Notes under the pieces: generated by a model
What the model saw: only the letters and a program-made list of their open reading frames with translations
Databases searched by the model: none
Told to the model about the DNA's origin: nothing
In this document: piece after piece, positions 39,184-49,374 of the stretch
Layout of the letters: the number at the start of each line of letters is the position of its first letter
Position numbering within the stretch: position 1 is the stretch's first letter
Made by a program: the position numbers and the translations under genes
From: Roseburia sp.
Lineage (GTDB): Bacteria; Bacillota; Clostridia; Lachnospirales; Lachnospiraceae
Length of the DNA stretch: 49,396 bases
Direction of reading: 5' to 3'
NCBI GenBank assembly: GCA_022771695.1
Contig: JALEKJ010000060.1
Coordinates: 1 to 49,396 of the forward strand

Positions 39184-40572
39184 ATGCAGGAAAAAGAAAC
39201 AAAAAATCGAATGGGCACAATGCCGGTGAACCGTCTGATGTTATCGATGGGAATTCCGATGGTGCTTTCTATGATGTTGCAGGCGGTTTACAATATTGTA
39301 GACAGTGCGTTTGTGTCAAATATACAGGGAACGGGAGAGATGGCGCTAAATGCGCTTACATTGGCATTTCCGGTGCAGATGCTCATGGTGGCAATCGGAA
39401 TCGGAACAGGTGTTGGTACCAATGCACTTTTGGCAAAGAACATCGGTCAGGGAGACTATCAGAAGGCGAGTCGGGTTGCCGGAAACGGATTATTTTTAGC
39501 CGTAATAATTTACATCGTATTTTTGTTGTTTGGCTGTTTTGGTGTGGATGCGTATATTGCTTCGCAGACATCGAATGGAGAAATACGTGAGATGGCAACG
39601 GGGTATCTGCGTATTTGCTGTGTTTGGTCAATGGGAATTGTATTTTTTTCTATTTTTGAGAAGTTGCTTCAGGCAACAGGACGTTCCCTTTATTCGACGA
39701 TTGCGCAGGTGGCAGGTGCAGTGGTGAATGTCATTTTGGACCCGATTCTTATTTACGGCTGGTTTGGAATGCCGCAACTTGGAGTGAAGGGAGCCGCATA
39801 TGCAACGATTATCGGGCAGATTGCATCCGCGTTAGCCGGACTGTTCTTTCATTTGAAGATGAATCGTGAGATAAAAAAGGGCATGCAGTATATGCGACCA
39901 TCACTGCGGACGATTGGCGAAATATATACGATTGGTTTGCCGGCCATTATTGCACAGGCGTTAATGTCTGTTATGACGTACGGGCTTAACATTATTCTGG
40001 GTGGTATTGGAGAGACAGTGGTAACGGCATATGGTTTGTACTATAAAATTCAGCAGTTTATACTGTTTGCAGCGTTTGGATTGCGAGATGCGATTACACC
40101 GATTATATCGTTTAATTACGGTATGCAGAGCAAACTCCGCGTGAAGGAGGGCATTCGCTATGGTATGGGATATACGCTTATTGTGATGTTTGCAGGATTA
40201 GTACTTTTAGAGGTGTTTGCACAGCCGTTTGCAACGATTTTCGGATTATCCGGTGAGACACAGTCACTGTGTGTACAGGCAATGCGCATCGTTTCGTTGA
40301 GTTTCCTTTTTGCAGGAGCAAACATTGCATACCAGGGAATTTTCCAGGCGTTAAATGCGGGGGTAGAGTCGCTGATTATCTCAGTTTGCAGACAGTTCCT
40401 GTTTGTGCTCCCGGTTGCCTGGGGATTTTCAATTTTGGCAAAGCAGGATGCAGGATACATGTGGCTGGTATGGAGCACCTTTTTGATTGCCGAGCTGCTG
40501 ACCGTAATCATAGCAGCGCTGTTTATGAAAAAGATTAACCGGCATACCGTATGTCAGTTACAGGATAAGTAG
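39184..40572 (+). CDS. MATE-family efflux transporter
   Basis: This 462-residue protein has twelve hydrophobic helices and MATE hallmarks: NRLMLSMGIPMVLSMMLQAVYNIVDSAFV at the first helices, GIGTGVGTNALLAKNIGQGD, and the second-half repeat beginning YTIGLPAIIAQALMS. It exports cationic drugs or metabolites using sodium or protons. AGGAGG precedes the ATG. The promoter-terminator leader upstream suggests regulated read-through. Confidence 0.94.
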   Translation: MQEKETKNRMGTMPVNRLMLSMGIPMVLSMMLQAVYNIVDSAFVSNIQGTGEMALNALTLAFPVQMLMVAIGIGTGVGTNALLAKNIGQGDYQKASRVAGNGLFLAVIIYIVFLLFGCFGVDAYIASQTSNGEIREMATGYLRICCVWSMGIVFFSIFEKLLQATGRSLYSTIAQVAGAVVNVILDPILIYGWFGMPQLGVKGAAYATIIGQIASALAGLFFHLKMNREIKKGMQYMRPSLRTIGEIYTIGLPAIIAQALMSVMTYGLNIILGGIGETVVTAYGLYYKIQQFILFAAFGLRDAITPIISFNYGMQSKLRVKEGIRYGMGYTLIVMFAGLVLLEVFAQPFATIFGLSGETQSLCVQAMRIVSLSFLFAGANIAYQGIFQALNAGVESLIISVCRQFLFVLPVAWGFSILAKQDAGYMWLVWSTFLIAELLTVIIAALFMKKINRHTVCQLQDK

Positions 40573-40618
40573 TATAGAAACGTAAAAGCCGGAAATAACC
40601 GGCAGAATGGAGGCTAGG

Positions 40619-41212
40619 ATGAAGAAGAGGATTATCACCATCAGTCGTGAATTTGGCAGCGGAGGAAGAACCATCGGAAAGCGCGTGGCGGAGGAGCTTG
40701 GCATTCATTGCTATGATAAGGAATTGATTGAAAAGCTCGCGGAGAAAACCGGATTTTCGGAACGCTATATTGAGGAGCAGGGCGAATATGCACCGACAAG
40801 CCATCCGTTTTCCTACGCGTTTGTGGGGCGAAATATTGACGGAATGTCGGTCAGTGATTACCTGTGGAACGAGCAGCGGAAAAAAATACTAGAGATAGCG
40901 AATCAGGAACCCTGTGTGATTGTGGGACGCTGTGCAGATTACATCTTGCGCGAGAGAGAAGACGTGTTGAACGTGTTTGTTCATGCGCCGAAAGAGATAC
41001 GCGCAAAGAGAATTGTTGAAGTCTATGGAGAGACATCTGTTGCACCGGAAAAACGTCTGCGCGATAAGGATAAAAAGCGTGCCATCAACTACAGATATTA
41101 TACCGAACAGGAGTGGGGCAGAGCACAGAATTATCATCTGACGCTTGACAGCAGTGCGTTTGGAATTGAGGGCTGTGTGGAACTGCTTTGCGGCATTGCA
41201 AGAAGAGAATAA
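40619..41212 (+). CDS. Cytidylate kinase-like family protein
   Basis: This 197-residue protein has the P-loop REFGSGGRTIGK (residues 9-20), CYDKELIEKLAEK, VGRCADYIL and a lid region RLRDKDKKRAINYRYYT, matching the cytidylate-kinase-like family (Cytidylate_kin2). It may phosphorylate a nucleotide, but members are mostly uncharacterised and distinct from the housekeeping Cmk. GGAGG lies 6 nt before ATG 40619; the ATG at 40607 is part of that ribosome site. It follows the MATE gene by 46 nt, with a small GCCGG/CCGGC stem between, and is followed by a terminator. Confidence 0.87.
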   Translation: MKKRIITISREFGSGGRTIGKRVAEELGIHCYDKELIEKLAEKTGFSERYIEEQGEYAPTSHPFSYAFVGRNIDGMSVSDYLWNEQRKKILEIANQEPCVIVGRCADYILREREDVLNVFVHAPKEIRAKRIVEVYGETSVAPEKRLRDKDKKRAINYRYYTEQEWGRAQNYHLTLDSSAFGIEGCVELLCGIARRE

Positions 41213-41236
41213 AATCCTGGTAATAGAGGAAAAGAG

Positions 41237-41268
41237 ACACACCTTTCTGAATGGAAGGTGTGTTTTTT
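41237..41268 (+). terminator. Terminator after the cytidylate-kinase-like gene
   Basis: ACACACCTTTC (41237-41247) pairs with GGAAGGTGTGT (41253-41263) with one wobble, then a T-run. Confidence 0.88.
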
Positions 41269-41340
41269 GATTTCAAACACAGTAGAGTTGTGATAGAATA
41301 TGAATATCTATGTATAGCTTTGATTTTTTGAGGAGAAGGA

Positions 41341-44300
41341 ATGTCATTACAGTTTATTTTTGGAAATTCGGGAAGCGGAAAGTCTGATTATTTATATGAA
41401 TATGTGTTAAAGCATGCGGCGGCGCATCCGACGCAGAATTTTTTGATTCTGGTGCCGGAGCAGTATACGATGCAGACTCAGCGTGAATTGGTGCGACGGC
41501 AGAAAAATCATGCCATTATGAATGTGGACGTCTTGAGTTTTGCACGTCTGGCTTACCGTGTTTTTGATGAGCTTGGCAAGCAGGATGTTGTTATTTTAGA
41601 GGAAACAGGCAAGAATTTAGTGTTGCGTAAGGTTGCAGAGCTAAAGAAAAAGGAACTTACCACGCTCGGTGGCAACATGAACAAGATGGGGTATGTCGGT
41701 GAGGTGAAGTCTTTCATTTCGGAGTTGACGCAGTATAATATCTCACCGGAGGATTTAGAGCAGTTCCTTAATGGGGAGAACATCGGGGACGCCTTGCGTT
41801 TTAAGCTTCAGGATATTCTTGTGATGTATCGCGGCTTTCGTGAGTATATGGAGGGAAAATATATTACGTCGGAGGAGGTTCTGATGCTTCTGTGCGAGGT
41901 GGCAGAAGAGTCTTCATTGCTTCGTGACAGTGTGATCGTTTTTGATGAGTTTACCGGCTTTACACCGATTCAGAACCGTCTGATGCGGGAACTTTTACCG
42001 CTTGCAGAGCGCATTATGGTGTCGGTAACGATGGATATTCGGGAGGACTTTTATCACAGCAGAGGCATTCATGAATTGTTTGCGATGAGTAAGAAGACAG
42101 TGGCTGTGCTACAGAAGCTGGCAGCGGAATTGTCTGTTCCGATAGAAGAGCCGATTGTCCTGGAACCGGGAGAGAAGAAACGGTATAAAAATTCGGCGGA
42201 GCTCTTTTTTATGGAGCAGAATCTGTTCCGTCCTGTTTATCATAGGTGGAAAGGCGAAGTGAAGGATGTCCGTATCACGGAACTTTCTGACCCGAGAGAA
42301 GAACTTACATTTGTGGCGAGGGAGATTACGAGGCTGATTCGGAATAAGGGCTATTGTTATAAGGATATTGCGGTTGTTACAGGGGATGTTCCGCAGTATG
42401 CAAATTATGTGCCGGAGATTTTTGAACAGTATGAAATTCCATATTTTATTGATCAGACGCGCAATATTCTGTTTCATCCGTTTATTGAGTTTATCCGTGC
42501 GGCGCTTGAGGTTGTGGAGTATGATTTTTCCTACCAGAGCGTGTTCCGCTTTCTTAGGAGCGGGCTTGCGGATGGAGTGCTTGCAAAGACAGAGGATGAG
42601 GGAGAAAGTAAGCAGAGGCGTCTGACGGATGCGGATATCGATATGTTAGAGAATTATGTTTTGGCGAAAGGAATCCGCGGCAGAAAGCGTTGGAGCGAGT
42701 CGTGGACTTTTGTGATACAAAAAAATGCGTCGGAGGGAAAGAAGGAGCGCTTACAGGAGGAAATGCAGTACTTAAACCAGATACGTGAGACTATCGTAAA
42801 TGCATTTTTGCCGCTCCTGGAAGCATTTCATGGCGGACACACAGTGCAGGAACAGACCTATGCACTATATCAGTTTATCTGCGGACTTAAGGTGGAGCAA
42901 CTATTAAAAGAAAAAGAGCTTGCGTTTGAAAGTAGGAATCAGACTAAAAAGCAGGAGTATGCACAGATATATAAGATTGTCATGGACCTGTTGGACAAAG
43001 TGTCATCACTTTTGGGCGAGGAACAGATTACGATACGTGAGTATGGTGATATTTTAGATGCCGGATTTTCAGCAGCCAAAGTGGGCACGATTCCGCCGGG
43101 GAATGACAGGGTTACGGTGGGGGATATCGAGCGTAGCCGGTTAAGCCATGTCAAGGTGCTTTTTTTCGTGGGAGTCAATGACGGCATTGTGCCAAAGGCG
43201 GGCAATGCCGGTAGCATCATCTCGCAGTTCGAGCGGGAAAAGATGACAGAGCATCATCTGGAACTTGCGCCGGGAGCGAGAGAAAAGGTGTTTATTCAAA
43301 AGTTCTATCTGTATCTGAATATGACAAAGCCGTCGGATGCGTTGTATGTGACTTTTTCTAAAGTAAATGCAGACGGTAAGGCGTTACGCCGTTCTTATCT
43401 GATTGGAACCTTACAGCACATGTTTCCGGAGCTTGTTGTGGGAGAACCGGAGACGGTGTCGTTGGCGGAGGATGTCTTAACACCGGAGAATGCGGTGCAG
43501 TTCTTCGTAGAGGGACTTGCGCAGAGCCGGTACGATGAGGAGAAAGACCTGACTGGCGGGAAGAGTGACGGAGAGACAGAGTGGGGAGCCAAAGAGCAGG
43601 CACTCTGGAATGCACTGGCAGCATGGTATCTGTCGAAAGATTCTTATGAGGACAAGACAAAGCAGTTGCTTACGGCAGCCTGTCATACCTATATAGACGA
43701 GCCGATTGCGAAAGCGGTGACAAGAGCATTATACGGAACGACGCTGGATAACAGCGTGACGCGTTTGGAACGTTTCGCAGCGTGTGCGTTTGCACATTAT
43801 CTGGATTATGGATTACAGTTAAAAGAACGTGAACTGCAGGAGTTTGCCAGCGTGGATATGGGAAATATCTATCACGATGCACTGGAGCATTATGCGAAGC
43901 GTGTAGAAGCTTCCGAATATACCTGGTTTGATTTGCCAGAGGAACTGCGTAGCGAATGGATAGACGCAAGCATGGAGGATGCAATCGCGGGATGTAACAG
44001 TGCAGGAGCCTTTGATGAGGCGAGAAACCGGTATCTGCTTTCTAGGATGAAAGAGACGGTGCGAAGAACCGTCTGGGCGCTTACGGTGCAGGTACAGAGA
44101 GGAAAGTTTGTGCCAAGCGAGTTTGAGGTAGGCTTCTGCGGCACAGATGATATCGATGCAATCCGTTTTACGCTTAGTGATGAGGAGAAGATGCAGCTGC
44201 GTGGAAGAATCGACCGCGTGGACACCTGTGAGACGGAGGATAAGGTCTACGTCAAGATTATCGATTACAAATCGGGGAATACCAGTTTTTCTCTGCTGAA

Positions 44301-44865
44301 TCTGTACCATGGACTGCAGCTACAGTTGGTGGTATATCTCAATGCTGCATTGGAGCTTGAGATGAAAAAGCATCCGGACAAGCAGGTGGAACCGGCAGGA
44401 ATCTTTTATTATCATATTGACAATCCGATGGTGGAAGGAAACGGGAATGAGTCGGAGGAGGAGATTCGCCGTGCCGTGTTAGAGCAGCTAAAGCCGAATG
44501 GTCTTGTGAATGAGTCGGAGGAGATTTATCGTGCGATGGATACGGAGTTTGCGGGAAACTCGCCGGTGATACCGGTGGCGTTAAAAGCGGACGGTTCGCT
44601 GAAAGCGACTTCTAAGACAGCGAGTACGGAGGCTTTTTACGCGATGTCGGAGCATGTGAACCGCACGATTGTGGAAGCGGGAGGAAGGATTCTGGCAGGC
44701 GATGTGTCGGTGCGCCCGTATGAGCTTTCAAACCGCACGGGCTGTGATTATTGTCCGTACCATACCGTGTGCGGGTTTGACACACGCATACCGGGGTATG
44801 AGTATCGCAAATTGGAAGTGTTTGATAAGGCGGAAGAAATTTTGGCGAAGATGCGAGAGGAGTAA
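41341..44865 (+). CDS. addB: AddB subunit of the helicase-nuclease
   Basis: The 1174-residue AddB works with AddA to process double-strand DNA ends for recombination. It has an N-terminal P-loop GNSGSGKSDYLY, helicase-like core blocks (LILVPEQYTMQTQRELV, VIVFDEFTGFTPIQN) and a C-terminal RecB-type nuclease with KIIDYKSGNTSFSL. The four cysteines of the nuclease iron-sulfur staple are C815 (FAACAFAHYL) and C1135, C1138, C1144 (GCDYCPYHTVCGF). Length is normal for Firmicutes. GAGGAGAAGG precedes the start, and addA begins 3 nt after the stop. Confidence 0.96.
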   Translation: MSLQFIFGNSGSGKSDYLYEYVLKHAAAHPTQNFLILVPEQYTMQTQRELVRRQKNHAIMNVDVLSFARLAYRVFDELGKQDVVILEETGKNLVLRKVAELKKKELTTLGGNMNKMGYVGEVKSFISELTQYNISPEDLEQFLNGENIGDALRFKLQDILVMYRGFREYMEGKYITSEEVLMLLCEVAEESSLLRDSVIVFDEFTGFTPIQNRLMRELLPLAERIMVSVTMDIREDFYHSRGIHELFAMSKKTVAVLQKLAAELSVPIEEPIVLEPGEKKRYKNSAELFFMEQNLFRPVYHRWKGEVKDVRITELSDPREELTFVAREITRLIRNKGYCYKDIAVVTGDVPQYANYVPEIFEQYEIPYFIDQTRNILFHPFIEFIRAALEVVEYDFSYQSVFRFLRSGLADGVLAKTEDEGESKQRRLTDADIDMLENYVLAKGIRGRKRWSESWTFVIQKNASEGKKERLQEEMQYLNQIRETIVNAFLPLLEAFHGGHTVQEQTYALYQFICGLKVEQLLKEKELAFESRNQTKKQEYAQIYKIVMDLLDKVSSLLGEEQITIREYGDILDAGFSAAKVGTIPPGNDRVTVGDIERSRLSHVKVLFFVGVNDGIVPKAGNAGSIISQFEREKMTEHHLELAPGAREKVFIQKFYLYLNMTKPSDALYVTFSKVNADGKALRRSYLIGTLQHMFPELVVGEPETVSLAEDVLTPENAVQFFVEGLAQSRYDEEKDLTGGKSDGETEWGAKEQALWNALAAWYLSKDSYEDKTKQLLTAACHTYIDEPIAKAVTRALYGTTLDNSVTRLERFAACAFAHYLDYGLQLKERELQEFASVDMGNIYHDALEHYAKRVEASEYTWFDLPEELRSEWIDASMEDAIAGCNSAGAFDEARNRYLLSRMKETVRRTVWALTVQVQRGKFVPSEFEVGFCGTDDIDAIRFTLSDEEKMQLRGRIDRVDTCETEDKVYVKIIDYKSGNTSFSLLNLYHGLQLQLVVYLNAALELEMKKHPDKQVEPAGIFYYHIDNPMVEGNGNESEEEIRRAVLEQLKPNGLVNESEEIYRAMDTEFAGNSPVIPVALKADGSLKATSKTASTEAFYAMSEHVNRTIVEAGGRILAGDVSVRPYELSNRTGCDYCPYHTVCGFDTRIPGYEYRKLEVFDKAEEILAKMREE

Positions 44866-44868
44866 AGC

Positions 44869-47800
44869 ATGGGAGTTTCATGGACCGCAGAACAGCAACA
44901 GGTTATAGATTTAAGAAATCGCAATATATTGGTGTCCGCAGCAGCAGGCTCCGGAAAGACGGCGGTATTGGTCGAGCGTATCATTAAAATGATTACGGAC
45001 AGGGAGCATCCTATCGACATTGATCGTCTGCTTATCGTGACCTTTACGAACGCGGCGGCAGCAGAGATGCGGGAGCGTATCGGCGCAGCGATTGAGAAGG
45101 CACTCACTAGGCAGCCGGAGGATGAGCATTTACAGCGGCAACTTACGCTGATTCACAATGCGCAGATTACGACGATAGACAGTTTCTGTCTGTATGTCAT
45201 CCGCAATCATTTTCATGAGATTGATTTGGAACCGAACTTCCGCATCGGAGACGAGGGCGAGTTAAAGCTTTTAAAAGAGGACATCTTAAAGCAGGTGTTG
45301 GAGAAAAATTATGAGGAGATGCGTCCGGAATTTACTGCATTTGTGGCGGGGTATGCGTCGGGACGCGGTGATGCTAAGATTGGTGAAATGATTTTGTCAT
45401 TGTATGAGTTCTCGCGGAGCTATCCTTGGCCAAAGGAGTGGCTTGCGTCCTGTGCAAATGGTTATGATGTGGATGATATCGAGGATTTGTCCAAGGCGAA
45501 TTGGATGCAGCCGTTAGTGGAGAATGTCCGGTTTGTGATGGCGGATATTGTAAAGCGGATGCAACAGGCGCTTGCGCTTACGATGGATAGCGACGGACCG
45601 GATATGTATGAGAAAGTCATTCGCAGTGATTTGGAAAAGTATGAGCAGATAGCCTCTTGCAATGATTTCATGGGATTTTATGAGGGGCTGGCGAATATTG
45701 TATATGACAGATTGCCGTCAAGCCGCGGATTTGAAGGTAACCCGGATAAGCTTGAGATGGTAAAGCAGATTCGTGATGGCGCGAAGGAGCTTGTCAAAAA
45801 GTTAAATAAGCAATATTTTTTTGCGGCTCCGCAAGTGATGGTAGAGCAGATGAAAAAGACGGCGCCGATGGCACAAGAGTTAGTGCGTCTGACCGTAGAG
45901 TTTGCAGGTGCTTTTGCGGAAGAGAAACGCAGGAAGAATCTTGTGGATTTTCATGATTTGGAACATTTTGCATTGCAGATATTGGTTGATGAAAAGACGA
46001 AGCAGCCGAGGCGTGCGGCGGAGGAGTTTCGCGATACATTTGCCGAAATCATGATTGATGAGTATCAGGACAGCAACTATGTACAGGAGACGATTCTTCG
46101 GACTATCTCGACGGAAGAGCGAGGCGTAAATAATATTTTTATGGTGGGAGATGTCAAGCAGAGTATCTACCGTTTCCGTCTGGCAAGACCGGAGCTTTTT
46201 ATGGAAAAATATGATAGCTATTCGACGGACGAGAGTACGACGCAGCGCATTGATTTGCATAAGAATTTCCGAAGCCGCGAAGAGGTACTCTCCTGTACAA
46301 ACGATATTTTTTATAAAATTATGGCACGTGACCTTGGAAATGTAGAGTATAACAGCGACGCAGCCTTGTATCCGGGAGCTGTTTACCCGGATGCGGAGAA
46401 CAAGGCGATGTTTGTGCCGGAGATATTGGTGCTGGATGCCAATGATGAATTGCTGGAGGAAAATGCAGATACGGCGGGTGGCGATAAAAAGCTGTTAGAG
46501 GCGAAGCTTGTAGCACAGCGCATCAAACAGATGATGCGGGAACAGAAGGTGACGGATAAGGCAACCGGAGAACTTCGTGCGGCACGTTATTCTGATATTG
46601 TCATCTTATTGCGCAGCTTAAGTGGCTGGGCGGATGCGTTTGCTGCCGTGTTAAATGATGCGGGGATTCCCGCGCATACGGTTTTAGCAACAGGGTATTT
46701 TTCTGCTGTGGAAGTGCAGACGGTTCTTAGTATGCTCAGAATTCTGGACAATCCAAGGCAGGATATACCGCTTACGGCGGTACTTCGTTCGCCGATTGTC
46801 GGGTTGACAGATGAGGAGCTGGCGGAGATTAGGCTGACAGACAGAGAAGTGAGCTTTCATGACTGCGTGTTGCAAAAATGCGAAGAATTAGTTGGAAAGC
46901 AAGGTGAAAGTGTCCCATATTCTGATACAGAACAGAGTTTGGTGCAGTTAGAACTGTACGAACAAAAATTGCGCCAATTCTATACAATGTATCTAAAATT
47001 GAGAAAAATTGTGCCGGATACACCGATTCACGAATTGATAGAGATTTTGTTAAAAGAGACCGGATATGGCGATTATGCGGCGGCAATGCCGGCCGGCAAG
47101 AGAAGACGTGCGAATCTGCAGATGCTGGTGGAGAAGGCGATTGCCTATGAGAACACAAGCTATAAGGGATTGTTTCATTTTGTGCGCTACATTGACGAGC
47201 TACAGAAGTATGACGTGGACTTTGGAGAAGCGGATATGACAGGAGAGAATGAGGATGTTGTCCGCATTATGAGTATTCATAAGAGTAAAGGTCTGGAGTT
47301 CCCGATAGTGTTTGTATCCGGGCTCGGCAAGAACTTTAACCGGCAGGATGTCAGAAGCCGTATGGTATTACACCCGGAGTTCGGTATGGGTTTGGACTGT
47401 ATGGATGGTGAGCGCAGAATCAAGTCCACGACGATTGCGAAGAAAGCGATTGCAAAACAAATCGATTTAGAGAATCTTGGAGAGGAATTGCGTGTACTCT
47501 ATGTGGCGCTGACACGTGCAAAGGAAAAATTGGTTTTGACAGGCTGCAAGAAGGATATTGCAGAAATGATTGAGCAACAAAAAAATGTAGTAGAAGCGCA
47601 AGAGAAAGCACATGGAATGGAAAGGGGACGCTATCCGCTATACTATGCCGACAGGGAGGGAGTATCCGGTTATCTGGACTGGCTGATACCGGCGATACTT
47701 TCCTATGGCAATCGTTATCAGATGCGCGCCGTCTCTGTGACGGAACTTGTTGCAGAGGAGGTAAAGCAGCGCACAGAGGAACTTTTAACGCGCAAGGAGC

Positions 47801-48654
47801 GTATGGAGCAGATTTCACATGCGGATGTGGCGCTTATGCAGGAGCTGGAGGAGCGTTTTTCGTTTCGTTATCCGCATGAGCAGGCATTGGAACAGAAGAA
47901 CAAATATTCTGTATCCGAGTTAAAGCATCGTGCGATGCGTGAGAAGTTGCAACAGGAAGAGGAGGAACTGACACCGGCATTTATGAAAGAAGAAATTGTG
48001 CCATATATTCCGCCTTTTGTCCGTAAACTGCAGCAGGAAGAAGAACAGGTCAATCAGGGGGCACTTCGTGGTACGGCGGTGCATCGCGTGATGGAATGCT
48101 ATGATTTTGCGTCAGAGGTCGGGGCAAAAGAGCAGATTACCACGATGCTTGACGAGGGCAAAATTACGGGGGATATGCACAAATTGGTGAAACTTCCATT
48201 TGTGGAACAGTTTGTATCATCTGACATAGGAGCGCGTATGCGCAAAGCAGCGCAGGCAGGAACTCTTTACAGGGAGAAGCCGTTTGTTATGGGCTTTACC
48301 CATGAAGAGTTGGCGGGATTTGGGTTTGGCACGATGCAGACAGATGCAATCCGGGAAACAGGAAGAGAAAATGCAGATATCCGCCCAACGCAGGAGATGA
48401 TTGCAGACGAGGATTTGACCTTGATACAGGGAATTATCGACGTATTCTGGGAAGAGGAGGACGGCATTGTTGTCCTCGACTATAAGACAGACCGTGTTGA
48501 TACTGCAAAGCAACTTTCAGACCGTTATGCGGCACAGCTTGCGCTTTACGGCGAGGCATTGGAACGTATCTATAATCGGGATGGAACGAGAACTATACGC
48601 GTAAAGGAACGCTTGCTGTATTCATTCCGGTTGGGAGAAGTTATTTCCGTGTGA
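44869..48654 (+). CDS. addA: AddA subunit of the helicase-nuclease
   Basis: The 1261-residue AddA is a superfamily 1 helicase with nuclease. Visible motifs are WTAEQQQVID (Q motif), AAAGSGKTAVLVERI (Walker A), TFTNAAAAEMRERI (Ia), EIMIDEYQDSN (II), VGDVKQSIYRFRLARP (III), MSIHKSKGLEFPIVF (V) and LRVLYVALTRAKEKLVL (VI). The RecB-type nuclease has D1204-x-K1206 (VVLDYKTDRV) near the end. It loads on DNA ends with AddB and should respond to a Chi sequence, which cannot be identified here. Confidence 0.97.
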   Translation: MGVSWTAEQQQVIDLRNRNILVSAAAGSGKTAVLVERIIKMITDREHPIDIDRLLIVTFTNAAAAEMRERIGAAIEKALTRQPEDEHLQRQLTLIHNAQITTIDSFCLYVIRNHFHEIDLEPNFRIGDEGELKLLKEDILKQVLEKNYEEMRPEFTAFVAGYASGRGDAKIGEMILSLYEFSRSYPWPKEWLASCANGYDVDDIEDLSKANWMQPLVENVRFVMADIVKRMQQALALTMDSDGPDMYEKVIRSDLEKYEQIASCNDFMGFYEGLANIVYDRLPSSRGFEGNPDKLEMVKQIRDGAKELVKKLNKQYFFAAPQVMVEQMKKTAPMAQELVRLTVEFAGAFAEEKRRKNLVDFHDLEHFALQILVDEKTKQPRRAAEEFRDTFAEIMIDEYQDSNYVQETILRTISTEERGVNNIFMVGDVKQSIYRFRLARPELFMEKYDSYSTDESTTQRIDLHKNFRSREEVLSCTNDIFYKIMARDLGNVEYNSDAALYPGAVYPDAENKAMFVPEILVLDANDELLEENADTAGGDKKLLEAKLVAQRIKQMMREQKVTDKATGELRAARYSDIVILLRSLSGWADAFAAVLNDAGIPAHTVLATGYFSAVEVQTVLSMLRILDNPRQDIPLTAVLRSPIVGLTDEELAEIRLTDREVSFHDCVLQKCEELVGKQGESVPYSDTEQSLVQLELYEQKLRQFYTMYLKLRKIVPDTPIHELIEILLKETGYGDYAAAMPAGKRRRANLQMLVEKAIAYENTSYKGLFHFVRYIDELQKYDVDFGEADMTGENEDVVRIMSIHKSKGLEFPIVFVSGLGKNFNRQDVRSRMVLHPEFGMGLDCMDGERRIKSTTIAKKAIAKQIDLENLGEELRVLYVALTRAKEKLVLTGCKKDIAEMIEQQKNVVEAQEKAHGMERGRYPLYYADREGVSGYLDWLIPAILSYGNRYQMRAVSVTELVAEEVKQRTEELLTRKERMEQISHADVALMQELEERFSFRYPHEQALEQKNKYSVSELKHRAMREKLQQEEEELTPAFMKEEIVPYIPPFVRKLQQEEEQVNQGALRGTAVHRVMECYDFASEVGAKEQITTMLDEGKITGDMHKLVKLPFVEQFVSSDIGARMRKAAQAGTLYREKPFVMGFTHEELAGFGFGTMQTDAIRETGRENADIRPTQEMIADEDLTLIQGIIDVFWEEEDGIVVLDYKTDRVDTAKQLSDRYAAQLALYGEALERIYNRDGTRTIRVKERLLYSFRLGEVISV

Positions 48655-48747
48655 GCAATGAGCAGTGTAAGTCAGCAAAGCGGAATCAAGTACACACTGC
48701 GGATGTGAGTATATACAAAAACAGGTAAGGAAAAAGAGGAGCAGGGA

Positions 48748-49374
48748 ATGGGACAGATTATATTAGCCTCCGCATCTCCGCGGAGAAAAGAATTATTAGA
48801 ACAGATAGGCATCAGCTTTGACATTTGCCCAGCGAAAGGAGAGGAGATTATCACAAAAAAAATTCCGCATGAAGTCGTGCAGGAGCTGGCGAGCCAGAAG
48901 GCGAAAGAGGTTGCCGGTATGGTAAAGGCATACGAAGCATCTCATGAGGAACTGATGACACCGCAGGATATCATGGTCATTGGGGCAGATACGATTGTAG
49001 CATATGAAAATCAGATTTTGGGTAAGCCGAAGGAGGAAGAAGATGCTTTCCGCATGTTATCCTTGCTTTCGGGAAATACGCATTCCGTGTATACAGGAGT
49101 ATCAATTGTATTGCTTGGAGCTTCTGGTAAGGTGGGAGAACTCACTTTTTATGAGAAGACGGATGTGGCAATGCGGCAGATGGATGATGCGGAAATCAGA
49201 CGGTATATAGCGACAGGCGAGCCGATGGATAAGGCGGGCGCTTATGGAATTCAGGGGAAATGTGCAATATATATTGACAAAATCAGCGGCGACTATAATA
49301 ATGTTGTAGGACTTCCGGTGGCAGCGATTTATCGGGAGTTAAAGAAACTTGGAATTGACCTGTATTTATGGTAA
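48748..49374 (+). CDS. maf: Maf-family nucleoside triphosphate pyrophosphatase
   Basis: This 208-residue protein hydrolyses non-canonical or pyrimidine nucleoside triphosphates to monophosphates. It has the Maf opening IILASASPRRKELLEQIGI, the catalytic VIGADTIVAYENQILGKPK segment and TGEPMDKAGAYGIQGKCAIYIDKISGDYNNVVGLP. The dTTP/UTP-specific subgroup is likely. It ends 22 nt before the window edge. The 93-nt gap after addA contains an imperfect GCAGTGTA/TACACACTGC inverted repeat and an AGAGGAG ribosome site. Confidence 0.94.
   Translation: MGQIILASASPRRKELLEQIGISFDICPAKGEEIITKKIPHEVVQELASQKAKEVAGMVKAYEASHEELMTPQDIMVIGADTIVAYENQILGKPKEEEDAFRMLSLLSGNTHSVYTGVSIVLLGASGKVGELTFYEKTDVAMRQMDDAEIRRYIATGEPMDKAGAYGIQGKCAIYIDKISGDYNNVVGLPVAAIYRELKKLGIDLYLW

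Noticed and set aside
40588-40603. GCCGG-AAATAA-CCGGC stem as terminator of the MATE gene
   Set aside because: The stem is only five pairs and has no T-run; it lies just before a ribosome site, so read-through into the next gene is more likely.
48656-48702. GCAGTGTA ... TACACACTGC inverted repeat after addA as a terminator
   Set aside because: The arms are imperfect and far apart and no T-run follows; maf is probably read from the addAB transcript or from a nearby unseen promoter.
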